Source: Frateuria_A sp049727805
GTDB lineage: Bacteria; Pseudomonadota; Gammaproteobacteria; Xanthomonadales; Rhodanobacteraceae
NCBI RefSeq assembly: GCF_049727805.1
Contig: NZ_JBCNYA010000006.1
Span: 62,001-126,000, forward strand
Reading direction: 5' to 3'
Length of the DNA: 64,000 bases
Positions 54,618-62,354 of the stretch are shown piece by piece (the stretch's first letter is position 1; every line of letters begins with the position of its first letter). Under the pieces are notes generated by a model. It did not search any database and was not told the origin of the DNA. It saw nothing but the letters and a program-made list of their open reading frames with translations. The translations under genes and the position numbers were made by a program.

Positions 54618-55240
54618 ACGCACCGAAGCTGACCTTCTTCCATGCCCCGCAGTCGCGCTCGCGCGGCACGCTGGCCCTGTTCGAGGAACTGGGCGTCGAC
54701 TACGAGCTGCACCTGCTCGACCTGAAGGCCGGTACGCAGCGCGACCCGGCATATCTCGCGCTCAACCCGCTGGGCAAGGTGCCGGCCGTCCGCCACGGCA
54801 GTGCGATGGTCACCGAGCAACCGGCGGTGATGATGTACCTGGCCGACCTCTTTCCGGAGAAAGGCCTGGCCCCGGCGATCGGCGACCCGTTGCGCGCGTC
54901 GTACCTGCGCTGGATGGTGTTCTACGGCTCCTGCTTCGAGCCCGCGCTGGTCGACCATTCCATGCAGCGCGAACCCGCGCCGCACATGACCTCGCCCTAT
55001 GGCACCTGGCAGGAGGTGCTCGACGCGATCGTCGCCCAGCTCACGCCCGGGCCCTGGCTGCTCGGCGAGCGCTTCAGCGCCGCCGACGTGCTGTGGGGCA
55101 CTGCCCTACACTGGACCACGATGTTCAAGCTCGTGCCCGATACGCCGCCGGTGCGCGAGTACGTCGCACGCGTGCGCGCGCGCCCGGCGATGCAGCGGGC
55201 CGAGGCGAAGGATGCCGAGTTCCTCGCCAGGCAGGGCTGA
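54614..55240 (+). CDS. Glutathione S-transferase family protein
   Basis: A 208-residue GST. The N-terminal thioredoxin-like part has APQSRSRGTLALFEELGVDY and the conserved PLGKVPAVRH; the C-terminal helical part has PWLLGERFSAADVLWG, the family's N-cap motif. It conjugates glutathione to electrophiles or reduces peroxides. It ends a run of five coupled or closely spaced genes, with the WYL regulator 126 bases downstream. Confidence 0.9.
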   Translation: MNAPKLTFFHAPQSRSRGTLALFEELGVDYELHLLDLKAGTQRDPAYLALNPLGKVPAVRHGSAMVTEQPAVMMYLADLFPEKGLAPAIGDPLRASYLRWMVFYGSCFEPALVDHSMQREPAPHMTSPYGTWQEVLDAIVAQLTPGPWLLGERFSAADVLWGTALHWTTMFKLVPDTPPVREYVARVRARPAMQRAEAKDAEFLARQG

Positions 55241-55366
55241 TCGCGTGCATCGCCGTTGCCCGCCGCCCCGGCCTTGCCGGGCGGAAGGGGCCCGACAGAA
55301 CGTGGCGCGCCGCCGATTTCCATGCATGAGCTGGCCCACGCGCCCTGCCTCGGCGATCATGCGCGG

Positions 55367-56068
55367 ATGCGCCGCGCCGACCGCCTGTTCCTCATCATCC
55401 ACGCCCTGCGCGGGCGCCGCACCGCGCTGCAGGCGCGCTCGCTGGCCGAGACGCTGGGCGTGTCGCTGCGCACGGTCTACCGCGACGTCGCCGACCTGCA
55501 GCTCTCCGGCGTACCGATCGAGGGCGAGGCGGGCGTGGGCTACGTGCTGCGCAAGGGCGCGGACATCCCGCCGCTGATGTTCACCGCCGAGGAGCTCGAA
55601 TCGCTGGTGGTCGGCACGCGCTTCGTGCGCGCCTTCGCCGGCGAGCGCCTGGCCGAAGGCGCGCAGGCGGCGCTGATGAAGATCGAGGCGGTGCTGCCGC
55701 CGGAACTGCGCGAGCGCGCCGCGCGCACGCGCATCTACGCGCCGGTCTACCGCGACGAGATGAAGCTCGCCTTCGCCGCGCGGATCGACCGCCTGCACGC
55801 GGCGATCGAGGCGCAGCACGTGCTGCGGCTGGTCTATCGCGACGAAGCCGGCCAGGCCAGCACGCGCGACGTCGAGCCGCTGTGCCTGGCGTTCTGGGGC
55901 GGCAAGTGGACGCTGGGCACCTGGTGCCGCCTGCGCAGCGCGTTCCGCAACTTCCGTCCCGACCGCATCGACCGGTTCGACGAGACCGGCGAATGCTTCG
56001 CCACCGGCGAAGGGCGCAACCTCGACGCCTACCTGGATGCCATGCGCGGCTACTACGCCGGCGTGTAG
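55367..56068 (+). CDS. YafY-type HTH/WYL transcriptional regulator
   Basis: A 233-residue regulator. An N-terminal helix-turn-helix (ADRLFLIIHALRGRRTALQA, then LAETLGVSLRTVYRDVADLQ) is followed by a WYL-type effector domain (LRLVYRDEAGQASTRDVEPL, WTLGTWCRLRSAFRNFRPDR). It reads in the same direction as the detox-like operon and probably controls it. WYL proteins can sense small molecules or nucleic acids; the ligand here is not known. ATG 55367 chosen over upstream in-frame starts because it fits the family. Confidence 0.88.
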   Translation: MRRADRLFLIIHALRGRRTALQARSLAETLGVSLRTVYRDVADLQLSGVPIEGEAGVGYVLRKGADIPPLMFTAEELESLVVGTRFVRAFAGERLAEGAQAALMKIEAVLPPELRERAARTRIYAPVYRDEMKLAFAARIDRLHAAIEAQHVLRLVYRDEAGQASTRDVEPLCLAFWGGKWTLGTWCRLRSAFRNFRPDRIDRFDETGECFATGEGRNLDAYLDAMRGYYAGV

Positions 56069-56071
56069 CCC

Positions 56072-56132
56072 CGTAGGGTGGGCTTCAGCCCACCATTCCG
56101 CACGATCGCGATGGGTTGAAGCCCACCCTACG
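56072..56132. repeat. REP-like inverted repeat, long version
   Basis: CGTAGGGTGGGCTTCAGCCC (from 56072) and its inverted partner (56112-56132, GGGTTGAAGCCCACCCTACG) match at 20 of 21 positions, with about 19 bases between. This is the most complete copy of the REP-like family in the window. It lies three bases after the WYL regulator stop and would fold into a long hairpin. Confidence 0.82.
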
Positions 56133-56192
56133 ATGCCCATGCGCGCCTTCTTTGCGATGATCACCTGCATCCCTTTCGCAAGGAGCTTCCCG

Positions 56193-57950
56193 ATGAACCA
56201 CCTGCTGGGCGGCCTGCTGGCCGCGGGCCTGCTGCTCGCCCCGGTCGTGCACGCCAACGACGCCGACGACCGCTTCAAGGCGATCTACACCCACGAGTGG
56301 GCTTGGCGCACCGGGCAGGGCGACATCAGCGCCTCGGGCGAGCCGCAGCCGAACGACGGCCGGCTGGACAACGTCGATGCGGCCAGCCAGCAGCAGCGGC
56401 TGGAGCAATGGCAGCAGGTGCTGGCCAAGCTCGATGCGCTCGACGCGAGCCAGCTCTCGCCGGCCAACCAGGTCAACTACGCCATCTACCACGCGCAGAT
56501 CGCCAACCTGCTGGCCGACCAGCGTTTCGGTACCTGGCAGATGCCGTTCAACAGCGACTCGGCCTTCTGGAGCGACATCGGCTACGAGCTGGGCGGCGAC
56601 CGGCTGCGCACCGCCGACGACTATCGCCGCTACCTCGACCGCCTGGCGCAGATCCCCGCCTACTTCGACCAGCAGATCGCCAACATGCGGCTGGGTCTGA
56701 AGCGTGGCTTCTCGGTGCCGCGCGCGGTGCTGGACGGGCGCGACGTCTCGATCGCCGCCGTGGCGGAACTCAAGGACCCCACCGCCAGCAGCTTCTACAA
56801 GCCGTTCGAACAGATGCCGGACGCGATCCCCGCCGACCAGGCGCAGGCGCTGCAGGGCGAGGCGCTGCGGCGCATCCGCGACGAGGTGATCCCGGCCTAC
56901 GGCAAGCTGCTGACCTTCTTCCGGCAGGACTACGTGCCGCACGCGCGCACCACGCTGGCGGCCGAGGCGCTGCCCGACGGCAAGGCGTTCTATCGCCAGC
57001 AGATCCGCGAGTACACCACGCTGGAGCTGGATCCCGATGCGATCCACAAGATCGGCCTGGAGCAGGTGGCGATGATCCACGCGCAGATGCTCCAGACGAT
57101 GAAGGAGAGCGGCTTCAAGGGCGATTTCCCGGCGTTCCTTTCGTTCCTGCGCACCGACCCGCAGTTCTACGCCAAGACCCCGGAGGAGCTGCTGATGCGC
57201 ACCGCCTGGGTGGCCAAGGAAGTGGACGGCCAGATCGGCCGCTTCTTCGGCCACCTGCCGCGCGCGCGCTTCGCCATCGTGCCGGTGCCGGCCGACATCG
57301 CGCCGTACTACACCTCCGGCCGCGGCGGCGCGGACGCCTACCTGGTCAACACCTACGACCTGCCTTCGCGACCGCTGTTCAACATGCCGGCGCTGACCCT
57401 GCACGAATCCTATCCCGGCCATGCGCTGCAGCTGGAACTGGCCGCCGAGCAGCAGGGCCAGCCCGAGTTCCGCCGCCAGGGCTACATCTCCGCCTTCGGC
57501 GAGGGCTGGGGCCTGTATTCGGAGTACCTGGGCAACGAGATGGGCATCTACCGGACGCCCTACCAGCGCTTCGGCTACCTCACCTACCAGATGTGGCGCG
57601 CCTGCCGGCTGGTGGTCGACACCGGCATCCACCACCTGGGCTGGACGCGAGCCCAAGCGATCGACTACCTGACGCAGAACACCGCCTTGTCGGCGCGCGA
57701 GATCGCCAACGAGGTGGACCGCTACATCAGTTGGCCGGGGCAGGCGCTGTCCTACGAACTGGGTTACCTGAAGATCCGCCAGCTGCGCGCCAGGGCCGAG
57801 CAGGCGCTGGGCGGCAAGTTCGACCTGCGCCACTTCCACGACACGGTGCTGCAGCTCGGATCGGTGCCGCTGCCGGTGCTGGAGAAGCGCATCGACCGCT
57901 TCATCGCCGAAGGCGGCCCCGAGCCGGACTACGGCTGCGGCTGCAAATAG
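56193..57950 (+). CDS. DUF885 family protein, probable secreted metallopeptidase
   Basis: A 585-residue protein with a signal peptide (MNHLLGGLLAAGLLLAPVVH). LTLHESYPGHALQLELAAEQ contains HExxxGH, the zinc-binding type motif of DUF885; YISAFGEGWGLYSEYLGNEM supplies the downstream Glu. AAGGAG lies eight bases before the ATG. The chain ends in CGCGCK. DUF885 members are predicted periplasmic peptidases; activity is not proven. It follows a REP-like repeat and precedes a stem-loop. Confidence 0.88.
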   Translation: MNHLLGGLLAAGLLLAPVVHANDADDRFKAIYTHEWAWRTGQGDISASGEPQPNDGRLDNVDAASQQQRLEQWQQVLAKLDALDASQLSPANQVNYAIYHAQIANLLADQRFGTWQMPFNSDSAFWSDIGYELGGDRLRTADDYRRYLDRLAQIPAYFDQQIANMRLGLKRGFSVPRAVLDGRDVSIAAVAELKDPTASSFYKPFEQMPDAIPADQAQALQGEALRRIRDEVIPAYGKLLTFFRQDYVPHARTTLAAEALPDGKAFYRQQIREYTTLELDPDAIHKIGLEQVAMIHAQMLQTMKESGFKGDFPAFLSFLRTDPQFYAKTPEELLMRTAWVAKEVDGQIGRFFGHLPRARFAIVPVPADIAPYYTSGRGGADAYLVNTYDLPSRPLFNMPALTLHESYPGHALQLELAAEQQGQPEFRRQGYISAFGEGWGLYSEYLGNEMGIYRTPYQRFGYLTYQMWRACRLVVDTGIHHLGWTRAQAIDYLTQNTALSAREIANEVDRYISWPGQALSYELGYLKIRQLRARAEQALGGKFDLRHFHDTVLQLGSVPLPVLEKRIDRFIAEGGPEPDYGCGCK

Positions 57951-57968
57951 GTCGCAGGCCAAGACGAC

Positions 57969-57986
57969 GGCGGGCCTCGGCCCGCC
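57969..57986 (+). terminator. Stem-loop after the DUF885 gene
   Basis: GGCGGGC and GCCCGCC pair around CTCG, about 20 bases after the stop. No T-run follows, so this is a weak or factor-dependent terminator at best. Confidence 0.4.
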
Positions 57987-58009
57987 ATGGTCGGGACGGG
58001 CAGTGCGGT

Positions 58010-58038
58010 TTGCGGCGACTGCATATTTGCAGTAAATT
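58010..58038 (+). promoter_or_regulatory. Promoter with palindromic operator, Xre-RES operon
   Basis: TTGCGG (58010-58015) and TAAATT (58033-58038) are 17 bases apart. The spacer contains CTGCATATTTGCAG (58019-58032), an inverted repeat CTGCA-TATT-TGCAG. It lies 30 bases before the antitoxin start, as expected for an autorepressed toxin-antitoxin operon. Confidence 0.65.
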
Positions 58039-58067
58039 GGATGCGAACTCCAAAAGGAGAGTCCCGC

Positions 58068-58466
58068 ATGCTGGCCCATCCCCGTCCCGAACAGGCTCCC
58101 GCCGGCGACCTCGGCGGCCCCGCACTGCGCTCCTTCTTCCGCCTGGCCGAACACTGGAAGCTGCGCATCGCCGAACAGCGCCGGCTGCTCGGCGAGCCGG
58201 CCGAATCGACCTTCTTCAAATGGAAGCGCGACCAGGACGGCAACCCCGGCCGCGACGTGATCGAGCGGATCAGCTACCTGCTGGGCATCTGGAAATCGCT
58301 GCAGATCCTGTTCCCCGATCCGGCACAGGCCGACGCTTGGCTGCGCAAGCCCAACCAGGCGTCGCTGTTCGGCGGCCACTCGGCGCTGGAGCGCATGCTG
58401 TCGGGCAACGTCGGCGACCTCTACGTGGTGCGCCAGTACCTGGACGCGCAGCGCGGCTGGAACTGA
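58068..58466 (+). CDS. MbcA/ParS/Xre-type antitoxin
   Basis: A 132-residue protein. ALRSFFRLAEHWKLRIAEQR and STFFKWKRDQ are the Xre-like DNA-binding part; VIERISYLLGIWKSLQILFP and the end LSGNVGDLYVVRQYLDAQRG are the toxin-binding domain seen in antitoxins of RES toxins. AGGAG is about eight bases before ATG 58068. The spacing and order with the RES gene downstream and the palindrome upstream support the call. Confidence 0.88.
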   Translation: MLAHPRPEQAPAGDLGGPALRSFFRLAEHWKLRIAEQRRLLGEPAESTFFKWKRDQDGNPGRDVIERISYLLGIWKSLQILFPDPAQADAWLRKPNQASLFGGHSALERMLSGNVGDLYVVRQYLDAQRGWN

Positions 58467-58559
58467 CCACCGTCGCAAACGGCGACACCCGCGCCCGCCA
58501 CAATGCCCGGCAGCCACCCGCGCGCGTGCGCGCCGGCGGCCCATGATCCTGGAACGCCG

Positions 58560-59246
58560 ATGTCGCCCGAGTTGCCGCCCGTCAAACGCATCCGCTGGAG
58601 CCACGCCTACCGCATCGTGCCCAGCCGCTTCCCGCCGGTGGGCGTGTTCGACCGCATCGCCGATCCGGCCGAGCTGGATGCGCTGTTCGCCATCGAGGCG
58701 ATGACCAATCCGCGCCTGCGCGAGGAAGCCGGCGCGTTGAAGCTGGTGCCGCCACAGCGGCGTATCAGCGGTCCGGGCAGCACGCCGGTGATGGCCGCCT
58801 TCACCCACCTCAATCCCGAGGGCAGCCGTTTCTCCGACGGCAGTTGGGGCGTGTTCTACGCCGCGCACAGCGTGGCCACCGCGGTGGAAGAAACCGTCTA
58901 CCACCGCGAGCGCTTCCTCGCCGCCACCGCCGAGCCGGCCTGCGAGCTGCAGATGCGCTGCTACCGCACCAGCATCGACTGCAAGCTGCACGATCTGCGC
59001 GGCGGCTGGCCGGACGCGCACGATCCACACCATTACGCCGCGAGCGTGGCGCTCGCCCGCAGGCTGCGCGCGGCCGGTTCGAACGGCATCGTCTACGACA
59101 GTGCGCGGCACACGGACGGCGAATGCGTGGCCGCGTTCTATCCGGACGTGGTCGCGCCCTGCGTGCAGGCGCAGCATCTCATCTACCGCTGGGATGGCGC
59201 GCGCATCGCGCAGGTGCTCGAGGTGAGCGAGCTCAAGCGGCCGTAG
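58560..59246 (+). CDS. RES-domain toxin (NAD+-targeting)
   Basis: A 228-residue RES protein. RIVPSRFPP holds the conserved Arg; SRFSDGSWGVFYAAHSVATA and VEETVYHRERF carry the conserved Tyr/Glu region; VYDSARHTDGECVAAFYPD ends the domain. RES toxins phosphorolyse or hydrolyse NAD+, stopping growth; the antitoxin blocks the site. ATG 58560 preferred, though an in-frame ATG at 58503 exists; the gap after the antitoxin is 93 bases, longer than usual for tight coupling. Confidence 0.88.
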   Translation: MSPELPPVKRIRWSHAYRIVPSRFPPVGVFDRIADPAELDALFAIEAMTNPRLREEAGALKLVPPQRRISGPGSTPVMAAFTHLNPEGSRFSDGSWGVFYAAHSVATAVEETVYHRERFLAATAEPACELQMRCYRTSIDCKLHDLRGGWPDAHDPHHYAASVALARRLRAAGSNGIVYDSARHTDGECVAAFYPDVVAPCVQAQHLIYRWDGARIAQVLEVSELKRP

Positions 59247-59294
59247 CGGCGATGGCACGCATCGCTTGGGCCCGCATGGTGGTAGGTTGGCCCG

Positions 59295-59975
59295 ATGAAG
59301 AAGATCCCCTGGCTATTGCTGATGCTCGCGCTGCTGCCGTCGCTGGCGCAGGCCTGTACCGACCGACCGGAACAGTGGAAGACGGATATCGCCGCGTTCG
59401 CCGCGGCCGACCGCGCGCATCCGCCGCCGGCGCAGCCGGTGCTGTTCGTGGGCAGCTCGTCGATCCGTCTGTGGAGCTCGCTGGCCGCGGACTTTCCGGG
59501 CCGCGCGGTGATCAACCGCGGCTTCGGCGGCTCGCGCATCGCCGACGCCACCTACTACGCCGACCGTCTGGTGGCGCCCTACCACCCGCGCGCCATCGTG
59601 CTCTATGCCGGCGACAACGACCTGGCCGAGGGCTGCACGCCGGAACAGGTGCGCGATGCGTTCGCCGCCTTCGTGCAGCGCGCGCGGTCGCTGGATGCGA
59701 ACGTGCCGATCGCCTTCATCGCGATCAAGCCCAGCGTGGCGCGAAAGAACCTGCTGACGGAGATCCGCCGCGCCAACGCGCTGGTGCGCGAGTACGCACG
59801 CGGCCAGGAGGCCATCAGCTATCTGGACGTCTTTACGCCCATGCTGGGGCCGGACGGGCAGCCGCAGGCGAAGTGGTTCGGCGCGGACGGCCTGCACATG
59901 AACCGGCAAGGCTATCGCCTGTGGACGGGCCTGGTGCGCGATTGGCTGCGAGGAACGCCGGACGCCCCGCGCTGA
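59295..59975 (+). CDS. SGNH/GDSL-type hydrolase, secreted copy
   Basis: A 226-residue protein with a signal peptide (MKKIPWLLLMLALLPSLAQA, then CTDRPEQW; the Cys after the Ala may be coincidental). FVGSSSIRLWSSLAADFPGR contains the SGNH nucleophile Ser, NRGFGGSRIADA the Gly block, YAGDNDLAEG the Asn, and GADGLHMNRQGY the Asp/His. It is an esterase or acetyl-hydrolase with unknown substrate. It pairs with a cytosolic paralogue right downstream. Confidence 0.85.
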   Translation: MKKIPWLLLMLALLPSLAQACTDRPEQWKTDIAAFAAADRAHPPPAQPVLFVGSSSIRLWSSLAADFPGRAVINRGFGGSRIADATYYADRLVAPYHPRAIVLYAGDNDLAEGCTPEQVRDAFAAFVQRARSLDANVPIAFIAIKPSVARKNLLTEIRRANALVREYARGQEAISYLDVFTPMLGPDGQPQAKWFGADGLHMNRQGYRLWTGLVRDWLRGTPDAPR

Positions 59976-60097
59976 GGTTCCACCTGCTGCCGGGCGGGCG
60001 TGCCGAACGCCGCTGCCTGGCCGCCTGCGCGCGCCACCCACGCCGCCTTGATCGCCCATGGCCTAGGGTCGGGCAACCCGTGTGCGGCGGAGACGGC

Positions 60098-60757
60098 ATG
60101 TTCGACCAGGTTTCCCCTTCCGGCGGCGAGGCTGCCGAATTCATCGAATGGCAGAGCGAGATCGCAGCGTTCGCCGCGATCGACAGGCTCGATCCCGCCC
60201 CCGCCGACGCGGTGCTGTTCGTCGGCAGTTCCTCGATCCGGCTATGGCACACGCTGGCGGCGGATTTTCCCGAACTGCCCACCATCAACCGCGGCTTCGG
60301 CGGTTCGGAAATCGCCGACAGCGTGTACTTCGCCGAGCAGTTGATCGGGTCTTACCGGCCCCGCGCGATCGTGATGTACGCCGGCGGCAACGACCTCGCC
60401 GATGGCAAGTCGCCCGAGCAGGTGCGCGACGCCTTCGGCGCGTTCGTCACCCAGGCGCGGCGCTGGGCGGGAGAGGCGCCGTTCGCCTACCTTTCGATCA
60501 AGCCCAACCTCTCGCGGCGCAGGCAGCTGCCGCAGATCCGTGCGGCCAACGCGCTGATCCGCGCCTGTGCGCAGGAGCGCGGGGTGGATTTCCTGGACGT
60601 CCATCACCGCATGCTCGGCGCCGACGGCGAGGCGGATCCACGCTGGTTCGACGTCGACGGCCTGCACCTCAACGCCGCGGGCTATGCCCTGTGGACCGGC
60701 GAGGTGCGCGGCTGGCTGGCGAAGCGGGGCTTGTTGCAGGGGCCCGCCCAGCAGTAA
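60098..60757 (+). CDS. SGNH/GDSL-type hydrolase, copy without signal peptide
   Basis: A 219-residue paralogue of the preceding gene with the same blocks: LFVGSSSIRLWHTLAADFPE, NRGFGGSEIADS, YAGGNDLADGKSPEQVRDAF, and VDGLHLNAAGY. It has no signal peptide (MFDQVSPSGGEAAEFIEWQS), so it acts in the cytoplasm. GGAG lies upstream of ATG 60098. The two copies share most motif words and probably arose by duplication. The last 3 bases before phhA's stop end the gap. Confidence 0.83.
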   Translation: MFDQVSPSGGEAAEFIEWQSEIAAFAAIDRLDPAPADAVLFVGSSSIRLWHTLAADFPELPTINRGFGGSEIADSVYFAEQLIGSYRPRAIVMYAGGNDLADGKSPEQVRDAFGAFVTQARRWAGEAPFAYLSIKPNLSRRRQLPQIRAANALIRACAQERGVDFLDVHHRMLGADGEADPRWFDVDGLHLNAAGYALWTGEVRGWLAKRGLLQGPAQQ

Positions 60758-60760
60758 CGC

Positions 60761-61657
60761 TCAGGTATCGGCGTTGGTGGCGAAGCCTTCGTGGCTGCCG
60801 TGGTGGTAGACGCGATCACTGTCTTCCAGCACGTCGGCGGCGGCGTGCGCGGCCTTCCCGTGCAGGCGCGCGTAGAGCGAGGTGAAGTCGGGCGTGGTGG
60901 CCTCGAACAGTTGCTCGAAGCTGTCGATCACGAAGTAGGTCTGCTGGTAGGTGTCGATGCGGTAGCGCGTGTTCATGACGCGCTCGAGATCGAAACCGAT
61001 CCGGTTGGGCGCATCCGAGTCCAGGCTGTAGACCGACTCGCCCTTGGAACTGACGATGCCGGCGCCGTAGATGCGCAAGCCCTCGCGCGTGTCGATCAGG
61101 CCGAACTCCACCGTGTACCAGTACAGGCGGGTAAGGTTCATCAGCGCCTCGGGGCCGATCGCGTGCGCCTTCATGCCGCCGCGGCCGTAGGCCTGCATGT
61201 AGTCGGCGAAGACCGGGTTGAGCAGCAGCGGCACGTGGCCGAACAGGTCGTGGAACAGGTCCGGCTCGGACAGGTAATCGAGCTGCTCGGGCTTGCGGAT
61301 CCACCAGCTCACCGGGAAGCGGCGGTGCGCCAGGTGGTCGAAAAACACCTCGTCCGGCAGCAGGCCTTCGACCGCGACCAGCTCCCAGCCAGTGGTCTTG
61401 CCAAGCACCTGGTTGAGGTCGGAAAACTTCGGAATGCCGCCGTCGCCCAGGCCGAACTTGGCCACGCCGTCGAGGAATTCCTGGCAGGCGCGCCCGGGCA
61501 GCATCTGGCACTGGCGCGCGAACAGCGTGTCCCACACCTCGTGGTCGGTGCGGGTGTAGCTGGCCCAGGGCTGCTCGACCACGCCGGTGGCATAGACCGG
61601 CACGTAACCGCGGTCGGTCTGCTGGTGTTCGACTTTGCGCGGGGTGGCGGTCTGCAT
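60761..61657 (-). CDS. phhA: Phenylalanine 4-monooxygenase
   Basis: A 298-residue enzyme turning phenylalanine into tyrosine with tetrahydropterin and O2. DLFHDLFGHVPLLLNPVFAD has the two iron His, and the Glu ligand is in LYWYTVEFGLID. It starts MQTATPRKVEHQQ. The pterin recycling partner phhB is not in the window. It is divergent from the Lrp-type regulator, whose family often controls amino acid genes, so it is probably its target. Confidence 0.95.
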   Translation of the reverse strand: MQTATPRKVEHQQTDRGYVPVYATGVVEQPWASYTRTDHEVWDTLFARQCQMLPGRACQEFLDGVAKFGLGDGGIPKFSDLNQVLGKTTGWELVAVEGLLPDEVFFDHLAHRRFPVSWWIRKPEQLDYLSEPDLFHDLFGHVPLLLNPVFADYMQAYGRGGMKAHAIGPEALMNLTRLYWYTVEFGLIDTREGLRIYGAGIVSSKGESVYSLDSDAPNRIGFDLERVMNTRYRIDTYQQTYFVIDSFEQLFEATTPDFTSLYARLHGKAAHAAADVLEDSDRVYHHGSHEGFATNADT

Positions 61658-61700
61658 GGCGGCTCCGGGAAAGCGTATGGCGCGCGGCGCCTTCAGGCCT

Positions 61701-61774
61701 CAAGAATACGCTGCGTACGCCGCACGAAGGTTGCGTTTGTTGTGAATCACCCGTGAGCTGGCGCAGTATTCTTG
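61701..61774. promoter_or_regulatory. Inverted repeat between phhA and the Lrp-type regulator
   Basis: CAAGAATACGCTGCG (61701-61715) is matched, inverted and with one base missing, by GCGCAGTATTCTTG (61761-61774). The two arms lie in the 149-base divergent gap and each contains TATTCT, which resembles a -10 box toward its own gene. The layout fits binding of an Lrp dimer at two sites about 60 bases apart. Confidence 0.6.
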
Positions 61775-61806
61775 CGCCACAAGCGCGAATCGCGGAGCAA
61801 GCTGCC

Positions 61807-62283
61807 ATGACCAAGCTCGACCGCACCGACCTGCGCCTGCTCGCCGTGCTGCAGGCGGAAGGGCGCATCACCAATGCCGAGCTGGCCGAGCGGGTCAGCC
61901 TGTCGCCCTCGGCCTGCCTGCGCCGGCTGCAGCGGCTGGAGGCCGACGGCGTGCTGACCGGCTATGCCGCGCAGGTCGATCCGCAGGCGGTGGGGCTGGG
62001 CCTGCAGGCGTTCGTGCGCGTGCAACTGGCGCGCCACGAGGCCGGCGCGATCGAGCGCTTCGTGGAGAAGGTCGAGGGCTGGGAGGAAGTGGTCGCCTGC
62101 CATGCGCTGACCGGCGACATGGACTACCTGTTGCACGTCTACGTGGCCGACCTGCCGCATTTTTCGCGCTTCCTGCTCGACCGGCTGCTCAACGACGCGG
62201 GCGTGGCCGACGCCAATTCGAGCTTCGTGCTGCGCACGGTCAAGCGTTCGCCGTCGCTGCCGCTGGGACAGCTGGAAACATGA
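61807..62283 (+). CDS. Lrp/AsnC family transcriptional regulator
   Basis: A 158-residue regulator. The HTH is LDRTDLRLLAVLQAEGRITN and NAELAERVSLSPSACLRRLQ; the RAM ligand domain is in FVRVQLARHEAGAIERFVEK and VVACHALTGDMDYLLHVYV. Members sense amino acids as octamers. ATG 61807 (MTKLDRTDL) fits; the frame extends earlier. Divergent gene order with phhA suggests control of phenylalanine use, perhaps with phenylalanine or tyrosine as the ligand. Confidence 0.92.
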   Translation: MTKLDRTDLRLLAVLQAEGRITNAELAERVSLSPSACLRRLQRLEADGVLTGYAAQVDPQAVGLGLQAFVRVQLARHEAGAIERFVEKVEGWEEVVACHALTGDMDYLLHVYVADLPHFSRFLLDRLLNDAGVADANSSFVLRTVKRSPSLPLGQLET

Positions 62284-62354
62284 AGCGCGCCCCGGCGCGG
62301 ATCACGCCTGCGGATGCGCGTCGACGCTGACGAAAACGCTAAACTAACCGGCTC

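Noticed and set aside
53811..55240. Assigning the GFA, VOC and GST genes to a specific named formaldehyde or methylglyoxal pathway
   Set aside because: Sequence shows only the families; no glyoxalase II, formaldehyde dehydrogenase or other defining gene is in the operon, so the substrate was left open.
56072..56132. CRISPR repeat
   Set aside because: It is one inverted pair, with related units scattered singly tens of kilobases apart; no regular repeat-spacer array exists.
56085..59258. A very long minus-strand open frame of over 1000 codons opposite the DUF885, antitoxin and RES genes
   Set aside because: GC-rich codon structure keeps the opposite strand open. The translation is low in complexity (rich in Val, Arg, Ala, His, Gly), shows no family motif, and spans three well-recognised genes and a promoter on the plus strand.
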